This document shows, in pieces, positions 1 to 6,311 of a DNA stretch of 9,755 nt; within the stretch, counting starts at the first letter, position 1; each line of letters begins with the position of its first letter. This DNA comes from JAWXBG01 sp044375415 (GTDB lineage: Bacteria > Bacteroidota > Bacteroidia > Flavobacteriales_D > Sanyastnellaceae). The DNA lies in assembly GCA_044375415.1 (NCBI GenBank), contig JBILMS010000092.1, forward strand, positions 1-9,755, given 5' to 3'. The notes under the pieces were generated by a model. It had not been told where the DNA came from. It saw only the letters and a program-made list of their open reading frames with translations, and ran no database searches. Made by a program: the position numbers and the translations under genes.

Positions 1-2
1 CA

Positions 3-950
3 CTCATTGAAAAAGGGTTTTTAGCCAGGGCTACTACCTATAGCTATGATGTAAGTCTGCATTCCCTTAAAATCGGCATAAATGGCGACTATACTGTCAG
101 CAGTAGCGAGAAACTATATGGCAATTTTTTCATGCAAGAAAAATTGTTATACTCCTATGAGCAGATGGCAAAGGGTACCAAAACGCTTATTTTTAATAAT
201 GGTATAAACACAAGCAAACAGGTTTATCAGCTTTTTGTGAATGCAGGTTACGAAATTCGGCACCTCGACAATACTCACAGCGAGCAAGATAGAAGAGATA
301 TCCTCGATTGGTTTAGAACAAAACCGGATGCGATTTTGACATCCGTATCCATTCTTACAACCGGTTTTGATGAACCTAGTGTAAGTACGATCATATTGAA
401 CCGCGCCACAAAAAGCTTGACCTTGTATCACCAAATGATTGGTCGTGGCTCCCGTGTTATCGGAACCAAGAAAGATTTTCGGGTAATCGATTTGGGTAAT
501 AACTCCCGTCGATTCGGCCTCTGGGAACAGCATATTGATTGGCAAGATATTTTTGTGCATCCAAATTCATACATCGAAAGCATCGTGAGCGACGAAGTAA
601 TGGAGCGCGAGATGACTTATGTAATGACTCCGGATATTCGTGAGCGTTTTCAAAAGTCAAGAATTGTTGAGTTTGATATGCAGGAAGAATACAACGCAGC
701 AATTCGAAATGGCGAGAGAACAAAAGATGTGCTCACAAAAAGCATCAAACAACACGCTGCTATCATTCGAGAAAATGCCGAAGATGTTTATGATGGTTTA
801 GAATTACTCCGTCTGCTCGAACCGGATATTAAAAGTAGGGTGAAACATTACAGCTACTGCATCTCGAAGAGCACCGAAAATTATCTTGCTTGGCTGCGCG
901 ACGATTACACACGCAAACTGCAGCAGGAGCTGAGGTCACTGTATGTTTAA
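3..950 (+). CDS. DEAD/DEAH-box (SF2) helicase, C-terminal part, 5' truncated by window edge
   Basis: The frame is open from the window's first bases, so the gene starts upstream; the ATG at 132 is internal. About 315 residues are visible. They carry the second RecA-like domain of a superfamily 2 helicase: motif IV-like TLIFNN (residues about 61-66), motif V-like SILTTGFDEP (about 116-125) and motif VI YHQMIGRGSR (142-151) with its arginine finger. The Walker A and DEAD/DEAH motifs must lie upstream and cannot be seen. A charged, probably helical C-terminal tail of about 170 residues follows. Family knowledge predicts ATP-dependent remodelling of RNA or DNA in the cytoplasm; the substrate cannot be told. 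The stop lies 12 bp before ccmB on the same strand, so co-transcription with the ccm genes is likely, although no functional link to cytochrome maturation is known to me. Confidence 0.9.
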   Translation, partial: LIEKGFLARATTYSYDVSLHSLKIGINGDYTVSSSEKLYGNFFMQEKLLYSYEQMAKGTKTLIFNNGINTSKQVYQLFVNAGYEIRHLDNTHSEQDRRDILDWFRTKPDAILTSVSILTTGFDEPSVSTIILNRATKSLTLYHQMIGRGSRVIGTKKDFRVIDLGNNSRRFGLWEQHIDWQDIFVHPNSYIESIVSDEVMEREMTYVMTPDIRERFQKSRIVEFDMQEEYNAAIRNGERTKDVLTKSIKQHAAIIRENAEDVYDGLELLRLLEPDIKSRVKHYSYCISKSTENYLAWLRDDYTRKLQQELRSLYV

Positions 951-962
951 ATTTCTCTGTAT

Positions 963-1625
963 GTGAAGATGCTTCAAGCTCTACTCAAAAAAGAACTAAT
1001 GCTTGAATTGCGTCAAAAGCACGCACTCGCCGGTATTGCTATTTACATTTTAAGTACAGTTTTCGTATGTTTCCTTGCTGTAGAGGAGATAAAAGAACTT
1101 CGTGTTTGGGGTGCTTTGCTTTGGATCACCGGACTATTCACTGCCTTTACAGCCATGCAAAAGACCTTCAATAATGAGGGAAGAAGTGTTCAGATATACT
1201 TGCATACACTTACCACACCTCGAAAAATCATTTTAGCCAAAAGTATTTACAATGCTTGTCTGGTCGCCCTTCTCAATGTTTTTTGTCTGGGCTTGTTTGT
1301 GTTGTTTCTCGGTCAACATGTATTAAAACATGCAGATATTTTTCAACTGTTCATCGCTGTATTGCTTGGTAGCGCCGGATTAGGATGCTCTTTGAGTTTT
1401 ATGGCAGCAATGTCCTTTCGAACGGGAAATAATACAGGACTGATATCTGTCATTGGTTTCCCCATTGTAATACCTCAATTGGTAACGCTAGTGAGATCAA
1501 CCACCTTGGCATTGGAAGGGGTAACTTTTGCCCAAAATAGTCTTCAATTTGTCATTTTATGTGGATTGCTGTTGACATCCCTAGTGCTTGCCCTAGTGCT
1601 TTTCCCATACCTTTGGCGAGATTAA
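963..1625 (+). CDS. ccmB: Heme exporter / cytochrome c maturation permease CcmB
   Basis: The product is a hydrophobic protein of about 220 aa, the usual CcmB length. Six membrane segments can be placed roughly at residues 21-41, 47-66, 97-117, 127-150, 157-177 and 196-216. The N-terminal cytoplasmic stretch (KKELMLELRQKHAL) and the loop with LHTLTTPRKIILAK before TM3 resemble the CcmB family. In System I, CcmB is the membrane subunit of the CcmAB ABC transporter, whose ATP hydrolysis releases holo-CcmE from the CcmC complex. The start is uncertain: GTG at 963 or ATG at 969 (two residues shorter), with no clear Shine-Dalgarno, as is usual in Bacteroidota. Only 1 bp separates its stop from ccmC. 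The partner ATPase CcmA is not encoded next to it. Confidence 0.88.
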   Translation: MKMLQALLKKELMLELRQKHALAGIAIYILSTVFVCFLAVEEIKELRVWGALLWITGLFTAFTAMQKTFNNEGRSVQIYLHTLTTPRKIILAKSIYNACLVALLNVFCLGLFVLFLGQHVLKHADIFQLFIAVLLGSAGLGCSLSFMAAMSFRTGNNTGLISVIGFPIVIPQLVTLVRSTTLALEGVTFAQNSLQFVILCGLLLTSLVLALVLFPYLWRD

Positions 1626-1626
1626 T

Positions 1627-2700
1627 ATGAAGATGAATATCGGTCTCAAACTGGCGTGTATAGCAATCTTAGGATATGTCCTCATATTCAGTTTGAAAAC
1701 ACCCCTCGTGCCGGGTGGACTTCAAGTGGATACCGAAAAACTTGTGCCCGGGAATAATGAGTTTACATATATAGGCTACAATACGCATTTTCAATCGGAA
1801 CAACAATCACTTCAGGTTTTTGTATTAAGCGATTCAATCAAGTATTGTGCTGAGATCGTTCAGGTACTCGACAACAATCACGTGAAAGTTCGGGTTAATC
1901 TTCCGGATACACTTCCCTCCAAGAGAATCAGTTTTTTCGCGAACACGAATGTTGATGGAACGGTTGCTGTTTCGAAGGCACTCGATATACTTTCATTTCA
2001 ATTCGTTAATGGATATAAAGAGGGATCATGTTCTTCGGTAGTTGTCACCAATGAATTTGCAGGTCAGGGCTATCCCTTTCAGATCAAAATATACGAGAGT
2101 ATTCGGAATCTTATGTTCCACGTACCTATGTGGTTCACCATGTTTTTCCTAATGATCATGTCATTTACCTATGGTTTAAAATACCTCAACCGCGCAAAAA
2201 AGAATGGAGCATACGACGAAGCCACGTCACACAAATTAATGGCTCTCGATAGAAAGGCCGCAGATTATGCAAAAATCGGATTAGTCTTTTGTGTTTTAGG
2301 ATTAATAACCGGCAGCATGTGGGCCCGCGTTACCTGGGATAAATGGTGGACAGGTGACCCTCAACTCAACGGGGCCTTGGCCGTTTTTTTGTCGTATTGT
2401 GCATATTTAATTCTCAGGGCTTCCACGGAGGATATTGAAAAACGAGCCCGACTCTCGGCGATCTACAACATTTTCGCATTTGTAATGATGGTGATCCTAC
2501 TGATGATCATGCCTCGTTATTACGATTCCATGCACCCCGGAAAAGGAGGGAATCCCGCATTTGATACATACGATTTGGATAGCAGTCTGCGAATGGTCTT
2601 TTATCCGGCAGTTATCGGTTGGATATTATTGGGGTATTGGATTTACACTATTAAAAACAGAATTTCAAACCTGTATTGGAATCAACATGAACAAGATTAA
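1627..2700 (+). CDS. ccmC: Cytochrome c biogenesis protein CcmC (CcsA/HemX-type) with large N-terminal periplasmic insert
   Basis: CcmC binds heme in the membrane through a WWD domain and attaches it to CcmE. The core is clear. HVPMWF holds one candidate heme-ligand His (H165). A variant WWD segment, GSMWARVTWDKWWTGDP (229-245), keeps W232, W237, W240, W241 and D244. SMHPG holds the second His (H303). Further membrane segments lie at about 169-186, 216-231, 248-264, 281-296 and 325-341. The protein has 357 aa, whereas CcmC proteins are usually about 200-250 aa. The extra length is a domain at about residues 25-155, between TM1 (8-23) and the HVP helix, so it should sit in the periplasm next to the heme site. 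The insert looks beta-rich and Ig/IPT-like (GYNTHF near its start) and has two Cys (C74, C135). The last 14 nt overlap the next gene. Confidence 0.9.
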   Translation: MKMNIGLKLACIAILGYVLIFSLKTPLVPGGLQVDTEKLVPGNNEFTYIGYNTHFQSEQQSLQVFVLSDSIKYCAEIVQVLDNNHVKVRVNLPDTLPSKRISFFANTNVDGTVAVSKALDILSFQFVNGYKEGSCSSVVVTNEFAGQGYPFQIKIYESIRNLMFHVPMWFTMFFLMIMSFTYGLKYLNRAKKNGAYDEATSHKLMALDRKAADYAKIGLVFCVLGLITGSMWARVTWDKWWTGDPQLNGALAVFLSYCAYLILRASTEDIEKRARLSAIYNIFAFVMMVILLMIMPRYYDSMHPGKGGNPAFDTYDLDSSLRMVFYPAVIGWILLGYWIYTIKNRISNLYWNQHEQD

Positions 2701-2911
2701 ACATATTATGCTTTTAGGGTTGGTGATGTTTGTATTCACTATTGCAGCTAGCGCTCAAAACAGCGACCCCTTGGAGGAGTATTTTTATTCTTCAGGCAAG
2801 ATCAGAGTGGTAATCGCAGTTTTTGGGGTAATTCTCGCCGGACTTTTTGGATTTTTATTTTACCTTGAAAGAAGAATCTCTAAATGGGAAAAACAAGAAA
2901 AACGTCGTTGA
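2687..2911 (+). CDS. ccmD: CcmD-like small membrane protein with signal-like N-terminus
   Basis: A 74-residue protein. The frame is open upstream inside ccmC, but the ATG at 2687 gives a sensible start: it overlaps the ccmC stop by 14 nt and begins a hydrophobic signal-like segment ending in AASAQ (residues 20-24). A short linker (NSDPLEEYFYSSGK) is followed by one membrane helix (about 40-60) and a basic, charged C-terminal tail (ERRISKWEKQEKRR). The pattern of single TM plus a short Lys/Arg/Glu cytoplasmic tail, placed between ccmC and ccmE, matches CcmD-family proteins of Bacteroidota. CcmD is known to help release holo-CcmE from CcmABC. Sequence conservation in this family is weak, so the call rests largely on position and topology. 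Its stop is 1 bp before the ccmE start. Confidence 0.78.
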   Translation: MNKIKHIMLLGLVMFVFTIAASAQNSDPLEEYFYSSGKIRVVIAVFGVILAGLFGFLFYLERRISKWEKQEKRR

Positions 2912-2912
2912 A

Positions 2913-3323
2913 ATGAAAAAGTCGGAAATAGTAATCATTATAGTTGTAGCTGTTGTAGTATCCATTGTAATTTATACTTATGGTGTATCCCCGAACACGG
3001 TATCATTCACAAAAGCATTGGAAATACCGGGCAAGGAATCGCATGTTTCAGGTTTTTTTGATAAAACACAACCGGTTCAATACGATGAAAAAATTGATCC
3101 TTCATTAACCGTATTTTACATGACAGATAAAGAAGGGAAAAGTCAAAAAGTATATTTACACGAAGATACCGGAAGACCTCTCGGCCTAGAAAACAGTGAG
3201 AGTGTGGATGTTCATGGTTCCTTCAACGAACAAGGGGAATTTCATGCAAACGATGTTTTGATGAAATGTCCAAGTAAGTACAACACTCAAAAACACGAGT
3301 TGGCAACCAACTCCGGAAATTAA
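2913..3323 (+). CDS. ccmE: Cytochrome c maturation protein CcmE, CxxxY (Cys-type) heme chaperone
   Basis: CcmE is a periplasmic heme chaperone that receives heme from CcmC and hands it to CcmF. The ATG at 2913 yields 136 aa, close to the usual CcmE length; the frame is open upstream, but an earlier start would overlap ccmD and precede the natural Lys-Lys membrane anchor. There is one TM (about 5-22) and then an OB-fold-like beta domain (VSFTKAL through VDVHGSFNEQGEFHANDVLMKCPSKY). The position of the covalent heme-binding His in the E. coli motif (HDENY) is Cys here: KCPSKY, C119 and Y123. This is the CxxxY variant known from Desulfovibrio and archaeal CcmE. The C-terminal tail after Y123 is short (13 residues). 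Confidence 0.9.
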   Translation: MKKSEIVIIIVVAVVVSIVIYTYGVSPNTVSFTKALEIPGKESHVSGFFDKTQPVQYDEKIDPSLTVFYMTDKEGKSQKVYLHEDTGRPLGLENSESVDVHGSFNEQGEFHANDVLMKCPSKYNTQKHELATNSGN

Positions 3324-3350
3324 TTAATACTACCGCCTAAGGCGAATGTG

Positions 3351-6236
3351 ATGCAAGAAATAGAGTATTTGAATGAACATCTTTTGCCGGGACAACTGGG
3401 CAATTTTTTTGTAGTACTAAGTTTTATTTCTGCCATTTTCAGCATGGCGGCATATTGGTTTCTTACGCGCAAACCGGAAGATATCATTATTCGCAAATGG
3501 GCGAGGGGTTCCTTTTATGTTCACACTTTTTCGATTATCGCTATCATCGGAACATTAATTTACATTCTTGTAAATCATCTGTACGAATATCAATATGCCT
3601 TTGATCACGTTAACAATGAAATGCCCATGAAATATGTGCTTTCTGCTATGTGGGAAGGGCAGGAGGGCAGTTTTTTACTTTGGACTTTCTGGCATGTTGT
3701 TCTTGGCATTCTGCTTATTCGTTGGTCGAAAAATTGGGAGCCATGGGTGATGACTCTTCTTGCCATGATCGAGGTGTTTCTTGCCTCTATGTTGCTCGGA
3801 GTTTATTTCGGCGATTTCCAAATGGGATCAAATCCGTTTTTATTAATGCGCGAATTACCCATCTATGCTTCCGAAATTTGGATCATAGACCCTAATTATT
3901 TGTCGCTGGAACGCCTGCAGGATGGTCGAGGATTGAACGCACTGCTCCAGAATTATTGGATGACCATACATCCTCCAACACTTTTCTTGGGCTTTGCTGC
4001 AACTGCGATTCCATTTGTATATGCATTGGCGGGAATGTGGAGAAAAGACTTGACGGGTTGGATGAAACCTGCAATTCCGTGGGCGTTTTTTGGCGTTATG
4101 ATTTTGGCAACAGGAATTCTCATGGGAGGAGCCTGGGCCTATGAAGCACTTGGTTTTGGTGGCTTTTGGGCGTGGGATCCGGTGGAAAATGCTTCACTTG
4201 TTCCTTGGTTGACTCTTGTGGGTGCGGCGCATCTTTTGGTAATTAATAAACGTAAACAAACTTCTTTGTTTACGACCTTTTTCCTTACTGCGAGTTCTTT
4301 CATCTTAGTGTTGTATTCAACCTTTCTTACACGAAGTGGAGTCCTAGGAGAAAGCTCTGTTCACTCCTTTGTAGAAAGCGGGATCTTGCCTCAGCTGCTT
4401 GTCTATTTAATGTTTTTTATTGCCTTGAGCACATGGTTGCTCATTCGCTCGAATCGAAATAAACTAATCTATCTGGTCAGTTCTATAGTGCTTTTTGCTG
4501 TTGGATTATTCAGCGTTTGGAAGGCCCGTTCTGTTGAGCAGCCAAAGTTGGACGATGGAAGTTTGATGATCGGGCAGGATACTTGGGTTCCGGGTATAAC
4601 CATTATATTTCTTCTGCTCACCGTTGTGATGATGATCATTACCTATCGCAAACATTTTGCATCTCCCGATCAAGAAGAAGCCTTGTGGAGTCGGGAATTC
4701 TGGTTGTTCATTGGTTCATTAGTGTTGACCATCATGGCCATTCATATCACCTTGCAAACGTCTGTTAACGTGGGAAATATTCTGGCCGCCCCTTTCAGTG
4801 AAACACTCGCGGAGTGGCATAAAAGCACCGGCTGGTCTTGGTTAAAATCGTTGAGCGAACACAATATCGCCTCTCCATCTGAAGAAGAGAGATTTTATGT
4901 TTTTCATCGCATTCAAGTGCCACTGGCTTTTGTATTGTTTTTGTTAATTGCTATCGGACAATTTTTACGTTATAAAAACACAGACATCGGTCAGTTCAGG
5001 AAACGCATTCAACGCAGCTTTTTTCTAGCCATTACTGTTACCTTACTTCTCGGATTTTTTACCGGTTTCAGCGAAGAGCAATTCCCTGTTATCGCCCTTG
5101 TTTTTGCTACATTTTTTGCCTTGTTTTCGAATGCCGATTATGCTGTCAGCGTTTTGAAAGGAAAGTTCGATGTTCTTGGCGCTAGTATAGCTCACGTAGG
5201 ATTTGCCTTACTCATAATTGGTGCAGTTGTGAGTACTTCTAGAAAGGAAGTCATCTCCAAAAATGTGAATGGCAACGTAAGTGAAGTGAGCAAGGATTTC
5301 AATAATAATGAAGATCTGATGCTTTATCAAGGTGATACGTTGGTAATGGGTGAATACTGTGTTCACTATAAGAGTAAACAGCGTCGTGCTGATCGAATTT
5401 ATTGTGAAGTCGAGTACTTCAAGAAAGAACCCAAGTCTTATCGCACAGGCGATATTATAGAAAAAACAGGTATTTATTTTAGGGCTGTAAAGGATCACGA
5501 GGCTACAGAATTTCTAAAAGATTGGTCGGTAGATTCACTTTGGAGACCGGAAGCAAGTCTATCTCATGAAGACGAACACCGTGTGCAAGCATGGAAAAAC
5601 GGGGAAGCTGGGGAGTATTTGTACACTCTTTATCCTACGGTTTTAATTGCAGAGAAGGGCAATAGCCGAGAACCAAGTATTAAACATGGTTTAAGCAGCG
5701 ACTTGTACACCTTTATCAAATACACGGACACAGCATCGGTTGCAATTGATACCTCACGTTATTTAGAACCTCGAAAAGGGATTATTCCTCTTGGACAAGA
5801 GATCCCAATTTTTAATGGAGTTACCTTCCGTTTAGATAGTTTGACCGATATAGATATGACGGATGCTCCCGAGAATTTGCCGTCGGGTATGAAAGCGAAG
5901 AGGGGATATGTTGAACTTACGAAAGGAGCCCGCAGAGAGAAGTTGGAGATTTTGGCTATCCGGATTAACGACAGTATTCCCTTTGTTTATCCGGTTGAAT
6001 CCAATGAGTTCCGAATGCTTTTTGCTCTCGAGGAAAAACCCGAGGGATTAGAACTTACCATCCAGGATCACGCATCGAATCAAAAAGATCTCTTGATCCT
6101 AACGGCCGAAATATTCCCGTGGATCAATGTGCTTTGGTTTGGCTGTATTATCATGGTCATTGGAACTGTAATGGCAATCAGACATAGAATACGATTATCC
6201 TCCAGAAATCAGACTACGACAGATCTCCAAGAGTAA
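3351..6236 (+). CDS. ccmF: Cytochrome c heme lyase subunit CcmF (CcsA superfamily), long form
   Basis: CcmF takes heme from CcmE and joins it to the CxxCH cysteines of apocytochrome c. The product has 961 aa from the ATG at 3351; a GTG immediately before it (3348) is an alternative. Family marks, in ATG numbering: IHPPTLFLG with H207; the WWD domain from about 260 to 280 (WAYEALGFGGFWAWDP); H294 in VGAAHLL, matching the membrane heme-ligand His of E. coli CcmF; SVHSF with H338, the second WWD-flanking His; and H615 in ASIAHVGFA, matching the other membrane heme ligand. More than a dozen membrane helices are visible. Between the H615 helix and the last TM (about 922-942) lies a soluble domain of roughly 290 residues, much larger than in proteobacterial CcmF (about 650 aa in total). 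The start follows ccmE by 27 bp, preceded by a short CGCC-TAA-GGCG inverted repeat. Confidence 0.92.
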   Translation: MQEIEYLNEHLLPGQLGNFFVVLSFISAIFSMAAYWFLTRKPEDIIIRKWARGSFYVHTFSIIAIIGTLIYILVNHLYEYQYAFDHVNNEMPMKYVLSAMWEGQEGSFLLWTFWHVVLGILLIRWSKNWEPWVMTLLAMIEVFLASMLLGVYFGDFQMGSNPFLLMRELPIYASEIWIIDPNYLSLERLQDGRGLNALLQNYWMTIHPPTLFLGFAATAIPFVYALAGMWRKDLTGWMKPAIPWAFFGVMILATGILMGGAWAYEALGFGGFWAWDPVENASLVPWLTLVGAAHLLVINKRKQTSLFTTFFLTASSFILVLYSTFLTRSGVLGESSVHSFVESGILPQLLVYLMFFIALSTWLLIRSNRNKLIYLVSSIVLFAVGLFSVWKARSVEQPKLDDGSLMIGQDTWVPGITIIFLLLTVVMMIITYRKHFASPDQEEALWSREFWLFIGSLVLTIMAIHITLQTSVNVGNILAAPFSETLAEWHKSTGWSWLKSLSEHNIASPSEEERFYVFHRIQVPLAFVLFLLIAIGQFLRYKNTDIGQFRKRIQRSFFLAITVTLLLGFFTGFSEEQFPVIALVFATFFALFSNADYAVSVLKGKFDVLGASIAHVGFALLIIGAVVSTSRKEVISKNVNGNVSEVSKDFNNNEDLMLYQGDTLVMGEYCVHYKSKQRRADRIYCEVEYFKKEPKSYRTGDIIEKTGIYFRAVKDHEATEFLKDWSVDSLWRPEASLSHEDEHRVQAWKNGEAGEYLYTLYPTVLIAEKGNSREPSIKHGLSSDLYTFIKYTDTASVAIDTSRYLEPRKGIIPLGQEIPIFNGVTFRLDSLTDIDMTDAPENLPSGMKAKRGYVELTKGARREKLEILAIRINDSIPFVYPVESNEFRMLFALEEKPEGLELTIQDHASNQKDLLILTAEIFPWINVLWFGCIIMVIGTVMAIRHRIRLSSRNQTTTDLQE

Positions 6237-6244
6237 AACCTTTT

Positions 6245-6269
6245 CTGATTATCAGGAATTGGCTAATTC
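6245..6269. other. Two adjacent small inverted repeats in the ccmF-protease gap
   Basis: The 75-bp gap between ccmF and the protease holds CTGAT-T-ATCAG (6245-6255) directly followed by GAATT-ggct-AATTC (6256-6269). There is no T run, so it is not a standard terminator. It could be an operator or chance; no matching Bacteroidota promoter (TTG, about 20 bp, TAnnTTTG) was found in the gap. Confidence 0.25.
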
Positions 6270-6311
6270 TCGTTACATTCGCGTCGAAACCTGAATAATA
6301 TCGTCAAATTA

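Noticed and set aside
147..723. - strand ORFs opposite the helicase
   Set aside because: They lie wholly antisense to a clear helicase domain and show no recognisable protein features.
2561..2686. Upstream extension of the ccmD-like frame to an ATG at 2561
   Set aside because: It would overlap the ccmC coding region by 140 bp and place residues before what is clearly a signal-like N-terminus beginning at 2687.
2847..2912. Upstream extension of ccmE to an ATG at 2847
   Set aside because: It would overlap ccmD by 65 bp and add a hydrophilic segment before the usual Lys-Lys-TM start of CcmE at 2913.
5208..5498. - strand 96-residue ORF within ccmF
   Set aside because: Antisense shadow of the CcmF soluble domain; no supporting features.
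6237..6311. Bacteroidota-type promoter upstream of the protease gene
   Set aside because: TACATTCG at 6274-6281 partly fits the -7 element, but the only TTG nearby (6259-6261) is about 12 bp away rather than about 19-21, so no promoter is claimed.
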